A stretch of 59,233 nucleotides of DNA from Centipeda flueggei ATCC 43531 (GCF_000160695.1 NZ_GG694010.1:1-59233), one strand, 5' to 3'. Positions 28,327 to 37,491 are shown, numbered from the stretch's first letter. Notes: a model not told the origin generated them from the letters alone. A program made the numbers and translations.

Positions 28327-29079
28327 TCATTGGGTCAGCGACTCCCCAGCATTATCCTTAAACTGCTGAGAGCGCCGATTCACCAAGGACGTTCCCGTTT
28401 TCTTTTCCTGTTCCTCAATCGCATTAAGCAGTGTTTTCTCTGAGTTCTCCATGTGCCGCACCGCCACCCTGCGCGCATGGCGGGCATCGCCTGAACCGAT
28501 GGCATCAACAATGGAGCGGTGTTCATCCAGCGTTGCCTTGAGGCGTCCGGGATATGACATGGAAATCGTACGGAATCGCGTCAGCTGCTCGCGCAGATTT
28601 CCGATGATCGTGAGCAGACGCTCATTGCGTGCCGCCTGATAGAGCAATTCATGAAACTCAATATCTGTCCGCACAATGCGATCCATATCATGCTCCTCAA
28701 TTGCACGGCCGATGGCGACCAGCAGCCGTTCCAATCGCTCCTGCTCCTCCTCCGTAATCCGCTCTGCCGCAAGTTCACACGCAAGTGCCTCAAGTGCCGC
28801 ACGAATCTCGAAGATCTCGTTGATATCACGAATCGAAACACTTGCCACGTATGCACCGCGCCGCGGTACAGTAACGACATAGCCCTCCTGTTCCAGTTTG
28901 CGGATCGCCTCGCGCACAGGAGTGCGGCTGACCAGTAGCTCATCGGCAAGATCATTTTCCTTCAGCCACTCACCCGGTTTTAGAATACCTCCGCGAATTG
29001 CATCGCGCAGCACCTCACAGACAATCTCACGCAGCGGCTGATAACTGTTGACCACAACGGGCGATAACTTTCCTTGCAT
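28327..29079 (-). CDS. GntR-family regulator with FCD domain
   Basis: Predicted DNA-binding repressor of the FadR subfamily. The 250 residues have a winged helix at ~12-80 (ENDLADELLVSRTPVREAIRKLEQEG) and an all-helical FCD ligand domain at ~95-225, with the metal-binding pattern D-x3-H (IEFHELLY), H in LDEHRSIV and H in AVRHMENSE. The C-terminal tail is polar. Start at ATG 29079 with GAGGG upstream. It lies between ispE and glmU, without an obvious catabolic operon next to it, so the ligand is unknown. A 13-bp perfect inverted repeat lies 26 bases before its start. Confidence 0.88.
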   Translation of the reverse strand: MQGKLSPVVVNSYQPLREIVCEVLRDAIRGGILKPGEWLKENDLADELLVSRTPVREAIRKLEQEGYVVTVPRRGAYVASVSIRDINEIFEIRAALEALACELAAERITEEEQERLERLLVAIGRAIEEHDMDRIVRTDIEFHELLYQAARNERLLTIIGNLREQLTRFRTISMSYPGRLKATLDEHRSIVDAIGSGDARHARRVAVRHMENSEKTLLNAIEEQEKKTGTSLVNRRSQQFKDNAGESLTQ

Positions 29080-29102
29080 ATACGTATCCCTCTGCTTATC
29101 CT

Positions 29103-29960
29103 TCACATCTGACGCATCGTATGCGTCAGATGTACTTCAGCATCCGTCTCCCGGCGCATCTTCTCTGCCGCACGCGCAGCAGCCTCATCTACTGCGAAAA
29201 TACCGAATACAGTAGGCCCGCTGCCCGACATCATCGCACAGACTGCCCCTGCCGAACGCAGACGAGCACGATAGTCACCAACGACGGGGTGTGCCGCCTC
29301 CGTCACAGGCTCGAGCACATTTGCTGCCATACACAGGCACGCCGCCGTATCTCCTGCATGGAGCGCACGCAGAAACGCTGCACAATCCGGATGCTGCACG
29401 GGAGGATTGGCATCATAGGCACGATATGCCCATGGCGTTGAGACTTCCACAGGCGGCTTCGCGAGCACGACCGGCAGATCAAATGCGGCGGGCAGATGCT
29501 CCAGCACCTCTCCGCGCCCCGTGGCAAGAGCCGTTCCACCCATCAGGGAGAACGGTACGTCCGAGCCGATCTGCGCCCCGATACGGCAAAGCTCCGCATC
29601 GGACAGTCCAAGTCCATAGAGTTCGTTCACACCGCGCAGTGCCGCCGCCGCATCTGCACTCCCGCCGGCCAGTCCCGCTGCGATGGGAATCCGCTTTTCG
29701 ATGCGAATGTGAACACCGCCATTCACACGACACTCCTTCAGGAGAAGTGCCGCCGCGCGGTGGGCGAGATTTCGCTCGTCCGCCTCGAGTCCCGGCAGAT
29801 CAACCGTCAGCGTGATCCCCGCCTCCTGCTTGGTGAGCGTCAGCGTATCGGCGAGTGCAAGAGACTGCATCACCGTCGCGATTTCGTGGTAGCCGTCCGC
29901 TCGCAGCCCTAGGATATCGAGCAGCAGATTGATCTTCGCATACCCGTGTACCGTCACCAT
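29103..29960 (-). CDS. ispE: 4-diphosphocytidyl-2-C-methyl-D-erythritol kinase
   Basis: Fourth step of the MEP isoprenoid pathway, phosphorylating CDP-ME. The 285 residues are a GHMP kinase: HGYAKINLLLDILGLRADGYHEI at the N-terminus, the ATP loop IPIAAGLAGGSADAAAALRG (~90-108), and the C-terminal glycine motif CAMMSGSGPTVFGIF. I choose ATG 29960 because AGAAGGA lies six bases upstream; an ATG two codons earlier touches that site. The last codons are formed by a 13-bp inverted repeat. Confidence 0.93.
   Translation of the reverse strand: MVTVHGYAKINLLLDILGLRADGYHEIATVMQSLALADTLTLTKQEAGITLTVDLPGLEADERNLAHRAAALLLKECRVNGGVHIRIEKRIPIAAGLAGGSADAAAALRGVNELYGLGLSDAELCRIGAQIGSDVPFSLMGGTALATGRGEVLEHLPAAFDLPVVLAKPPVEVSTPWAYRAYDANPPVQHPDCAAFLRALHAGDTAACLCMAANVLEPVTEAAHPVVGDYRARLRSAGAVCAMMSGSGPTVFGIFAVDEAAARAAEKMRRETDAEVHLTHTMRQM
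29105..29133 (-). promoter_or_regulatory. 13-bp inverted repeat at the ispE stop, before the GntR gene
   Basis: ACATCTGACGCAT (29105-29117) and its exact complement (29121-29133) are separated by three bases. It covers the ispE stop codon and lies 26 bases upstream of the GntR start. No T-run follows, so an operator for the GntR protein or an mRNA structure is more likely than a terminator. Function is inferred. Confidence 0.45.
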
Positions 29961-30039
29961 AGGCATTCCTTCTTCCATTGTGCAGGAAAACATCGCCGCA
30001 TTGCCAAAGATCTCCTTCTACCCCAAGATTAGCAGGGTT

Positions 30040-30054
30040 TTGAATTATATTCAA
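30040..30054 (-). promoter_or_regulatory. Palindrome over the probable ispE -10
   Basis: TTGAATATAATTCAA is a perfect 6-3-6 palindrome containing TATAAT (30044-30049, minus strand), 80 bases before ispE. The -35 is only TTTTTT at 17 bases. A binding protein here would block the promoter. The rest of the ~100-base priA-ispE gap is AT-rich with nothing else seen. Confidence 0.4.
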
Positions 30055-30064
30055 TAGTTTCCAA

Positions 30065-32479
30065 TTAAAAAATTGTGATTGGATCGATATCGATGGCGAT
30101 ATCATTGCGCAGGTGCAGTCCCTGTGCCCGCAAAAATTTCTGTATGTCGGTAAGAACCAATGTCTTGATAAGTACGACAAAACGATACTCCCCACGCTCC
30201 TTTGCGATGAGTGCCGGGGACGGACCAATCACCATATATCCCTGTCGCCCATGAAACGCCTTCTGAAACACGTCCACGAACGCAGCTGCTGCATCCCATG
30301 CACGCTGGCGATCCATGTGGTGAAAGAGGAGCTTGACGAGACGGCTCAGCGGCGGATAGAACAGCTCCCGCCGCAGCACGATCTCCTGTGCATAAAATGC
30401 CTCGTAGTCCTGCCGCAGAGCAGATTGCACCGCATAGTGCTCCGGATTGTACGTCTGGACGATGACCTCGCCGCGCGCACCATGGCGCCCTGCGCGTCCC
30501 GCCGTCTGGGTGATGAGCATAAAACACCGCTCCGCCGCGCGAAAATCCGGAAGATTGAGGCTCGCATCCGCACTGATGATGCCGACCGTCTGAACGCCGG
30601 GCAGATCATGCCCCTTTGCCACCATCTGCGTGCCGAGGAGAATGTCGTAGTCACGCCGACGAAAACGCGCGAGGATCTCCTCATGGGCGTGTTTGCGGCC
30701 CGTCGTATCACGATCCATGCGGATCACGCGAGCCTGTGGGAGCAGCTGCTCCAGCTCTGCCTCAAGCTTTTCCGTGCCCGCCCCGAAGTATTTGATGCAG
30801 CGGCTGCCGCATTTGGGGCAGACCACAGGCACATCGGCGCGCAGATCGCAGTGATGGCAGACAAGGGTACCGTCGGCATGGTAGACCATCGGCTGCCCGC
30901 ACGCATGGCAGGAGAGTACGAAGCCACAGGCACGGCAAAGGACAAATGTCGAATAACCGCGCCGATTCAGCATGATGATCGCCTGCTCGCCGCGTGCCAG
31001 CGTCTCCGTCAGGAGGTCACGCAGATCGTTGGAGAGGATCGTGCGCCGCCCGAGGCGCAGCTCCGCACGCATATCGACAGCACGCACGCGCGGCAGGGAC
31101 TGCGCACCGATGCGCTCCGGCATTCGGAGGAGTGTCAGTTCCCCGGAGAGTGCTCTCGCATACGTCTCAAGTGAGGGCGTTGCGCTCCCCATAACGAGAA
31201 TCGCCCCATGCCGACGTGCAAGGATCTCTGCGACAACGCGCGCATGATAGCGCGGTGACTCATCCTGCTTGTAGGACATATCCTGTTCCTCATCGAGGAT
31301 GATGCAGCCGACATTTCCCGCCGGTGTAAAGAGCGCGGACCGTGCGCCGATGATGACCCCCGCTTCGCCGCGCCGCACGCGGAAGATGGCATCGTTCCGC
31401 TCGGCGAGCGAAAGGCGGCTGTGCAGGACGACAATATCTCCGGCAAAGCCCTCCTGAAACGCCGTGATGAGCTGACCCGTGAGCGCGATCTCCGGCACGA
31501 GTACGATGACCTGCCGCCCTGCGCGCCGAACGGCTCGAGCCGTCTCCATGTAGACACGCGTCTTGCCGCTCCCTGTCACCCCATGAAGGAGATAGCCGTG
31601 AAACGTCTCCGCGGCAGCGCCCGCCTGCAGCGCGGCGACGGCACGCTGCTGCGCCTCCGTCAGCGTCTCTCCGCACGTCTCACGCTGCCCTGCCGCATAG
31701 CTGTCACGCACCTGACGGCGCAGGTGCTCCGTGAGGATATGCGCATCGGTCAGATGTCGGATGGTCGCGGTCGTAATCCCTGCCTGCTTCAGTTCTGCGA
31801 GCGTGTGCTCGCGCTCCATGCGAAAGAGCTCCAATGCACGCCGCTGCGCTGGTCTCCGCGTGAATGCACGGAGCAGTTCCTCCGTAATCTCACCCGCCGT
31901 ATAGTACTTCTCATACTTTGCCTTGTCACGCCGGTCGGCACGGTATTCCTTGCGTATGAGGCCATAGCGCAGGAGCTTTTCCAATGCCCCATCCACATCG
32001 CACGCCGGCAGAGCCGTCCGCAGCTGTGCCCCGCGCTGCTCGCCATACTCGCAGAGGCAGTCGTAAACGGCGCGTGCTGCCGCATCCATGAGGATGGGAT
32101 GCGTTTCATCCACATTCTTTGCCGGCACATAGGCGGAAAAAATACGCAGCCCACTCTTGCCCGGCATAAAGAGCCGCATCATCTCCGCCGCAGAGCAGAG
32201 ATAAAATGCCGCCAGCTCCTGTGCCGCTGCAAGCAGCTGCGGCGTAAACCACGCCTCCTCGTCCACAGGCTCGAGAATCGCGCGCAGACGATGACCACCG
32301 TCGCGGGCCGCATCGTAGGGGCGTACGGCGACGACGAATCCCTCGACACGCACCTTGCCAAACGGAACGAAGACACGCCATCCTACATCGATCTGCGGCA
32401 GCGCATCCGGCACGACATAGGTAAACGCCGTGGCAATACTCTTGACGGGAATGTTGACATAGACATCGGCAACCGTCAT
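30065..32479 (-). CDS. priA: Primosomal replication-restart helicase PriA
   Basis: Recognises stalled forks and loads the replisome. The 804 residues have the N-terminal 3'-DNA-binding domain, a helicase core with Walker A GVTGSGKT (~303) and ILDEEQDMSYKQ (DEEQ box), and the two zinc-binding clusters CRACGFVLSCHACG and CHHCDLRADVPVVCPKCG. They continue with motif V/VI ITQTAGRAGRHGARGEV. Start at ATG 32479 with AAAAGGGGAAGG upstream. It follows the small CPAC-protein gene. Confidence 0.95.
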   Translation of the reverse strand: MTVADVYVNIPVKSIATAFTYVVPDALPQIDVGWRVFVPFGKVRVEGFVVAVRPYDAARDGGHRLRAILEPVDEEAWFTPQLLAAAQELAAFYLCSAAEMMRLFMPGKSGLRIFSAYVPAKNVDETHPILMDAAARAVYDCLCEYGEQRGAQLRTALPACDVDGALEKLLRYGLIRKEYRADRRDKAKYEKYYTAGEITEELLRAFTRRPAQRRALELFRMEREHTLAELKQAGITTATIRHLTDAHILTEHLRRQVRDSYAAGQRETCGETLTEAQQRAVAALQAGAAAETFHGYLLHGVTGSGKTRVYMETARAVRRAGRQVIVLVPEIALTGQLITAFQEGFAGDIVVLHSRLSLAERNDAIFRVRRGEAGVIIGARSALFTPAGNVGCIILDEEQDMSYKQDESPRYHARVVAEILARRHGAILVMGSATPSLETYARALSGELTLLRMPERIGAQSLPRVRAVDMRAELRLGRRTILSNDLRDLLTETLARGEQAIIMLNRRGYSTFVLCRACGFVLSCHACGQPMVYHADGTLVCHHCDLRADVPVVCPKCGSRCIKYFGAGTEKLEAELEQLLPQARVIRMDRDTTGRKHAHEEILARFRRRDYDILLGTQMVAKGHDLPGVQTVGIISADASLNLPDFRAAERCFMLITQTAGRAGRHGARGEVIVQTYNPEHYAVQSALRQDYEAFYAQEIVLRRELFYPPLSRLVKLLFHHMDRQRAWDAAAAFVDVFQKAFHGRQGYMVIGPSPALIAKERGEYRFVVLIKTLVLTDIQKFLRAQGLHLRNDIAIDIDPITIF

Positions 32480-32557
32480 GCCTTCCCCTTTTCCGCAAAA
32501 AAGAAGCCGTCACACGAACACATCCGTGCAGCAGCTCCTTCCCTCCCGTTCGTCTGA

Positions 32558-32911
32558 TTATCCAATGACCGCCTGGTTGGCGAGAATCGCCTTGCCAGCC
32601 TGACAGGCAGGGCAGATGCAGGTATCCTCGCCCTGCTCCTTCGCCTTCTTCGCTGCAGTGGTCAGTTCCTGCGCCTTCTTTTCACCAAAGGCCTTGACTC
32701 CGTCCGGTGAATTCGTGAACCCAATGAGCTGATCAATCGTCAGCACATCGCCCTTCAATTCCTCGACCAGCGTGTGGAAGGAAGCGTGCTCCTCTGCAGT
32801 TCCCGCTGCGCGGAGAAAATGCTCTGCCTTCTCCTTCAGTCCCGCATAGACCGACGGTGCTTCTGCCAATTTCTTTACTAGAGCAATCACCTCTTCACGA
32901 CTGAGTGCCAC
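32558..32911 (-). CDS. Conserved small protein with C-terminal CxCPAC motif
   Basis: A 117-residue helical protein without membrane segments. It ends in CICPACQAGKAILAN; the C-x-C-x2-C cluster could bind zinc or be redox active. Similar short Clostridia/Negativicutes proteins are sometimes labelled Hsp90-like in databases; I see no Hsp90 motif and do not adopt that. I start at GTG 32911 because AAGGGAG lies eight bases upstream. An ATG eight codons earlier has no ribosome site. A near-consensus promoter directs it and it is divergent from the cupin gene. Confidence 0.75.
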   Translation of the reverse strand: MALSREEVIALVKKLAEAPSVYAGLKEKAEHFLRAAGTAEEHASFHTLVEELKGDVLTIDQLIGFTNSPDGVKAFGEKKAQELTTAAKKAKEQGEDTCICPACQAGKAILANQAVIG

Positions 32912-32961
32912 AACAACATCTCCCTTCGAAGTCATTGATACGATAACATAATCTATTTGTT

Positions 32962-32990
32962 ATTATAGGGCATGACACAGTGTTTGACAA
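32962..32990 (-). promoter_or_regulatory. Promoter of the CPAC small protein gene
   Basis: TTGTCA (32985-32990) and perfect TATAAT (32962-32967) are 17 bases apart on the minus strand, 51 bases before the GTG start. The ~200-base divergent gap toward the cupin is very AT-rich between 32991 and 33060. Confidence 0.75.
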
Positions 32991-33062
32991 CAGAAAACAG
33001 CCAAATAAACATAACTATTATAAATCTTTATTTGAGAATAAATATTATTTTTTCTGCATGTC

Positions 33063-33093
33063 TTTGACTTTTTGACAAACCAGATGTTATACT
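33063..33093 (+). promoter_or_regulatory. Cupin promoter with TTTGAC direct repeat
   Basis: TTGACT (33064-33069) and TATACT (33088-33093) are 18 bases apart. The -35 lies in TTTGACTTTTTGAC (33063-33076), two TTTGAC units eight bases apart. The identical 14-mer occurs in the clpB promoter. Confidence 0.6.
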
Positions 33094-33116
33094 ATCATCA
33101 TAAAGGAGGGATTACC

Positions 33117-33461
33117 ATGTCAATCTTAAACAATATCGAGCACGCACAGGTGCTGTCACTCAAGGACCAGGTTGCCTATGCAGACGGACAGGTCGTCAGC
33201 AAGACGCTCGTCCAAAATAAAGGTCTCGGCATCACGCTCTTCGCCTTCGCCAAGGGCGAAGGCATCAGCACGCATGAATCCAAGGGAGACGCGTTCGTCA
33301 CAGCGCTCGACGGCACGGGCATCATCACCATCGACGGTGAGAAATACGAACTCCACGCAGGTGAGAGCATCGTCATGCCCGCCAACCACCCGCATTCCGT
33401 CTATGCGGCAAAGGATGTGCCGTTCAAGATGCTCCTCGTCGTCGCATTCCCGGAAGTGTAA
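33117..33461 (+). CDS. Small single-domain cupin protein
   Basis: A 114-residue protein that is one cupin beta barrel. Motif 1 is degenerate (GEGISTHESKGDAFVTALDG, one clear His at ~55), and motif 2 is GESIVMPANHPHSV (two His). Metal binding through three His is plausible. Homologous small cupins are common stand-alone proteins of unknown substrate. AAAGGAGG precedes ATG 33117; the frame extends 15 codons upstream but over the promoter. It is monocistronic, ending at a terminator shared with nrfA. Confidence 0.85.
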   Translation: MSILNNIEHAQVLSLKDQVAYADGQVVSKTLVQNKGLGITLFAFAKGEGISTHESKGDAFVTALDGTGIITIDGEKYELHAGESIVMPANHPHSVYAAKDVPFKMLLVVAFPEV

Positions 33462-33488
33462 AACAGGACAAACGCGATTTGACAACAT

Positions 33489-33533
33489 AAAAAGGCAGCC
33501 GTACGAAGGCAATACCTTCATACGGCTGTCTTT
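33489..33533. terminator. Bidirectional terminator between cupin and nrfA
   Basis: GGCAGCCGTACGAAGG and CCTTCATACGGCTGTC pair with one mismatch around AATA. T-runs follow on both strands (TCTTTACTG, and CCTTTTTATG on the minus strand). It ends the cupin mRNA and the ccm-nrf operon. Confidence 0.85.
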
Positions 33534-33553
33534 ACTGTTTTCAGAAATCAAAC

Positions 33554-34858
33554 TTAAATTGGCTTGATCCCATACTGTGCAGCCTGTGCGGACTCGACCG
33601 CCTGATGTGCCAGGTCAATCGAGAGCCCGAGGGTGCGCATGATCTTATCGGGGTTGTGGAAACCCATGCCGTTCTCGGCAGCGACCCAATCCCAATACCA
33701 CTGTGCTTCGCGGAGCTTCGCACGTGCATCTTCGAGCGATGCGTCGGGCACGCCCGCATCCATCGCAGCCTTGACCGCGAGATGTGCCTTTGCGACCGAC
33801 TGTCCCGCGATGCGCTGAACCTTAAAGGTATTGTCATGGATGGTCTTGACGCGGGCGACGAGGGTCTCCTCGCTCTCATCATGACACTTCAGACATGCTT
33901 CCTTCGTGTACTTCAGCGGACTCGACATCCAGTGCGATGTGTACTTCTTGCCTCCGTCACGCATATAGGGCATGTGGCAGTCCACGCAGGTAACACCGGC
34001 GTCGGCATGAACGCTCGTCGCCCACGTCTCGAATTCCGGATGCTGCGCCTTGAGCATCATCGTCTTGGAGTCGGGATGCATCCAGTCACCCTTGAATCCG
34101 CCTGCCTGTCCGGTCTGATAGAACTTGTACTCGGACTCGGCATCAAGGCCGTTGTCGTACGGGTGGTTCACACGTCCGTCCTCAGCGGTGAAGTAGTACT
34201 CCGTATGGCACTGCGCACAGACATAGGCGCGCATATCATTATGTGATGCGGCATTGACGTCAACACCACGGCGTGCCATTGCCTCGACGAAGCCCTGCTG
34301 ATAGACGCGCAGCTGCATCGTATCGGGATCGTGGCAGGTGGAGCAGCCAAACCACTCATCGTCGGTGATGGGAGCCGCAACTTCATCAAACGGCTTCGAT
34401 GCATACGCCCATCCACCTTCTTTGAAGTACACATCATAAACATACGAACCCTTGCACTGTAGACAACTCCCCTTCTGTCCCGGAAGCCTCTTCGTATGCA
34501 GGAGATCGTAGCCCGCATACGTATGCCCGCGGTCATCGTCATACTGAAGGGCAAATTTGTAGCCCTTGAAGTTCTCGAGCATCTCGGGCTGGTGCTCCAG
34601 ATGACTGTTGCCCTCCATGCTGCCGCCGTAGCCCGTGGGCGACGGGGTTTCCTCATTGTTTTTCATGAAGGAATTGTACTGGAGCGGATAGGCATCCTTA
34701 TACGCCTCTTTGCCGATCTTGGCTTCCGTTCCGCCTTGGATGGCGACCAGCTTTACGCTGTCGTCATTCGGCTGCGCACCGATACGAACGGCAACGAATC
34801 CAAAGAACAGGGCACAGACGCCGGCAACACCCGCAATGATTTTCTTTCTGTTACTCAA
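33554..34858 (-). CDS. nrfA: Cytochrome c nitrite reductase (ammonia-forming), NrfA
   Basis: Exported pentahaem enzyme reducing nitrite to ammonia with six electrons. The 434 residues begin with an uncleaved-type signal anchor (~7-25). The catalytic haem site is CLQCK (132-136, the NrfA-specific lysine ligand), and four CxxCH sites follow at 172, 214, 291 and 322. The ATG overlaps the nrfH stop by eight bases. Last gene of the ccmABCEF-nrfHA operon, whose earlier genes attach its haems. Confidence 0.96.
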   Translation of the reverse strand: MSNRKKIIAGVAGVCALFFGFVAVRIGAQPNDDSVKLVAIQGGTEAKIGKEAYKDAYPLQYNSFMKNNEETPSPTGYGGSMEGNSHLEHQPEMLENFKGYKFALQYDDDRGHTYAGYDLLHTKRLPGQKGSCLQCKGSYVYDVYFKEGGWAYASKPFDEVAAPITDDEWFGCSTCHDPDTMQLRVYQQGFVEAMARRGVDVNAASHNDMRAYVCAQCHTEYYFTAEDGRVNHPYDNGLDAESEYKFYQTGQAGGFKGDWMHPDSKTMMLKAQHPEFETWATSVHADAGVTCVDCHMPYMRDGGKKYTSHWMSSPLKYTKEACLKCHDESEETLVARVKTIHDNTFKVQRIAGQSVAKAHLAVKAAMDAGVPDASLEDARAKLREAQWYWDWVAAENGMGFHNPDKIMRTLGLSIDLAHQAVESAQAAQYGIKPI

Positions 34859-35333
34859 CTCTTATCCCCCCTTCTAAAGGATTGGAACCATGTGGAATCC
34901 GGCTGTGACACTTCGTGCAGGTCGCACTTCCGTCCTTGCCCTTATCCACGCATACATTGCCCATTGTCGAGCTGTGACAGCGCAGGCAGTTGCTGTTGAC
35001 GATATCCCGCCCATGATCCGAGATCTTGATGTGCACGGGGTAGTCGTTCAGCACCTGATGCAGCGTATCGTGCATACCGGTCTGCCCTTTTTCAATGTAG
35101 TAAATGGCGACATTCTCGTGCGGCAGATGGCACTCCACACAGGCAACATTCGCATGGGTCGACATGGCATGTGTCGCCGCTTCGTGCTTCATGGCGTGAC
35201 AGGTTCCGCAGAATTTCGGTGATGCCGACGCCTTGTCCATGACCATACCGCCCGCAACGACGATGATGCCCAGAACAAATGCGCCGATGACGCAGCGGAG
35301 TGTGTTCTGCTGCACGAACTCCTTCAAATTCAT
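34851..35333 (-). CDS. nrfH: Nitrite reductase quinol-oxidising subunit NrfH
   Basis: Membrane-anchored tetrahaem cytochrome of the NapC/NirT family that passes electrons from menaquinol to NrfA. The 160 residues have one N-terminal membrane helix (~12-32) and four CxxCH sites at 42, 65, 116 and 139. I start at ATG 35333 (MNLKEFVQQN) behind GGGAGG; the longer frame adds residues unlike the family. NrfH-NrfA is the two-protein complex known from delta/epsilon-proteobacteria. Confidence 0.95.
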   Translation of the reverse strand: MNLKEFVQQNTLRCVIGAFVLGIIVVAGGMVMDKASASPKFCGTCHAMKHEAATHAMSTHANVACVECHLPHENVAIYYIEKGQTGMHDTLHQVLNDYPVHIKISDHGRDIVNSNCLRCHSSTMGNVCVDKGKDGSATCTKCHSRIPHGSNPLEGGIRVE

Positions 35334-35349
35334 GTGTCCTTCCTCCCTT

Positions 35350-37491
35350 CTATGATTTCTTACCGAGCGGATCTTCCGCGTCACCCCCTTTGGCAGGACT
35401 TACCGTCTGCCGTGCCGCAACGAGACCGCCGATTGTCACGAGCACACAGGCGAGCCACAGGAGCGATATACCGGGCTTCGTGCTGATGGAAGCCGTCACC
35501 GGCATCGCCATCTCCTCCGCCAAGGAGGGCAGAATCTCCAGCCGTATATCACGCTCATCCGCAGATACACCTGTGAGGCGTATGCGGAATTTTCCATCCA
35601 TCACATCGATCGGGCGGGATGTCCCTCCCGTATCGGTGGCAAGTATCGTTGGTTCGACCGTATCCACTGCCTCTCCGTCCGTCAGCTCGATCTGCGCTGT
35701 GACGAGGGTCTTTCCGCCGCCCTGCGGTTCAAAGGATACCCCCTCATAGCGGTAGGCATAGTCGTTGATGCCCATAACCGTCCTGCCGCGCCGCAGGATC
35801 ATCTCGTCATGCTCTGCCGTCGTCGGCGTTGGAGCGATGTAGATATCTCCGGCGAGACTTCTGGCAATCGCGGGCTCACGTGCTGCATCCTCGCCGCTCC
35901 CGCGCAGTTTCGTGACTGCTTCGGTGGGCGTTCCGTCCACCTCGTAGCGATAGGACTTTTCCTTGCCATTTTCGGCAAAATCCTGTCCGCGATAGACCAC
36001 CGTGTGTCCGTAGACCTCCTGCGGAACATCCGGCGTCAGATCAACGGAGGTCGTCTGACTGCCACTGCCCGAGAGGATAAAGGCGAGAAGCGCCATGCCT
36101 GTACCGACGTGAGCCAGCAGTCCGCCAACACCGATCTGATGCCGACGATAGGTCTCAGCAGCCGCTGCTGCCGCAAAGAGCGCAAAGGATGCCAGAAGGA
36201 CGGAGGGGATGTCCGTGACGCCGACCGCCCCCGCTGCAACACCGCCAAGAACGGTGAGAGCGAAGATCCAGTAGGGACGCTTCCCCATCGTTCCGTTCCA
36301 CGACATGAGCGAGCCGAGCCCCATCAAAAGGGCAAGCACAATGGCAATCGGCAGGGTCGTCCGCACGTAGTAGCTCGTATCCACCGCCGCACTCTCACCC
36401 ATGAGCCCCGAGATCAGCGGCATCGACATACCGAAGAAGACAAGAACCGTGATGAAGACGAGGAGCAGCATGCCGAGCAGAATGAGGAAGCTGCGGCTGC
36501 GGTGCTCGCTGTAGACTGCCCCCTGTGGAAGACGATCCATCTGACGCACAAGGACGATGAGTCCAAAGAGCAGGATGATGCCATTCGCAAGGGCAATGTA
36601 AAAGCCGATGTCCGATCCCGCAAAGGAGTGTACGGAGAAGTCTCCGAGGATACCGCTGCGGGTCAGGAACGTCCCATAGAGAACGAACGCATAGGAGAAG
36701 ACCGCCGCGAGATGGACGAGATAGAATGCGCCGCGCCGCGTACGTGCAACGGCGATCAGATGGAGCAGAATACAGGAGAGCAGCCACGGTACGAGCGAGG
36801 AGTTCTCCACGGGATCCCAGCCCCAGTAGCCACCCCAGCCGAGCACCTTGTATGCCCAGTAGCCGCCGATAAAGATGCCTGCGCCGAGAAACGACCACGC
36901 GATGAGCGTCCAGCGGCGCATCGGTGCGAGAAAGTTTCCGTCTGCGGGGCTGCGCATCATACTCTCAAGCGAGTATACAAAGGGAACGGCGAGGAGCGCA
37001 TAGCCGATAAAGATGATCGGCGGATGCACGGCCATCCACGGATCCTGCAGCAGCGGGTTCATCCCGTACCCGTCGGGCATGATATGCTCGGCGGGGGTAA
37101 AGGGACTCTTGATGAATACGAGAATGACGAGCATCGCCGTCAGGAGATGATAGATGATCCGCCCCGTCGCCGTCAGACGGTTGGTGCAGACCATATACGT
37201 ACCAACAAGTGCGTGAATGAGGAGCCAGAGGAGGAACGAGCCCTGCTGCCCTGCCCAGAATGCCGAGATCTTGTAGATCAGCGGGAGATCGATGGAGGAG
37301 TAGCTCGCCACATACGAGTAGCTGAAATCATTGGACAGGATAACGGCAAAGAGAACAGCTGACGCACCGACGGCAGCAAGTCCTGCGAGGATGGCAGAGA
37401 TGCGGCTGCCGCAATCACTGCCCTTGGCATCAAAGAACACTGCACTGAGTGCAAAGAGAAGAACAAAACCTAAGAGTACCGTACCGATCAT
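35350..37491 (-). CDS. ccmF: CcmF/NrfE-type haem lyase subunit
   Basis: Large membrane protein that joins haem from holo-CcmE to apocytochrome c. The 713 residues carry about 14 membrane helices, an early FWAGQQGSFLLW motif (~75) and the WWD haem-handling segment GWGGYWGWDPVENSSLVPW (~213-231). They also have a large C-terminal periplasmic loop before the last helix. The start overlaps the ccmE stop by four bases. No CcmG, CcmH or CcmI gene is in the operon, so this protein may have to act without the usual thiol-reducing partners. Confidence 0.93.
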   Translation of the reverse strand: MIGTVLLGFVLLFALSAVFFDAKGSDCGSRISAILAGLAAVGASAVLFAVILSNDFSYSYVASYSSIDLPLIYKISAFWAGQQGSFLLWLLIHALVGTYMVCTNRLTATGRIIYHLLTAMLVILVFIKSPFTPAEHIMPDGYGMNPLLQDPWMAVHPPIIFIGYALLAVPFVYSLESMMRSPADGNFLAPMRRWTLIAWSFLGAGIFIGGYWAYKVLGWGGYWGWDPVENSSLVPWLLSCILLHLIAVARTRRGAFYLVHLAAVFSYAFVLYGTFLTRSGILGDFSVHSFAGSDIGFYIALANGIILLFGLIVLVRQMDRLPQGAVYSEHRSRSFLILLGMLLLVFITVLVFFGMSMPLISGLMGESAAVDTSYYVRTTLPIAIVLALLMGLGSLMSWNGTMGKRPYWIFALTVLGGVAAGAVGVTDIPSVLLASFALFAAAAAAETYRRHQIGVGGLLAHVGTGMALLAFILSGSGSQTTSVDLTPDVPQEVYGHTVVYRGQDFAENGKEKSYRYEVDGTPTEAVTKLRGSGEDAAREPAIARSLAGDIYIAPTPTTAEHDEMILRRGRTVMGINDYAYRYEGVSFEPQGGGKTLVTAQIELTDGEAVDTVEPTILATDTGGTSRPIDVMDGKFRIRLTGVSADERDIRLEILPSLAEEMAMPVTASISTKPGISLLWLACVLVTIGGLVAARQTVSPAKGGDAEDPLGKKS

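Noticed and set aside
35809-37362. 517-codon plus-strand frame opposite ccmF
   Set aside because: Antisense shadow of a conserved membrane protein, with biased Arg/Glu/His content and no ribosome site.
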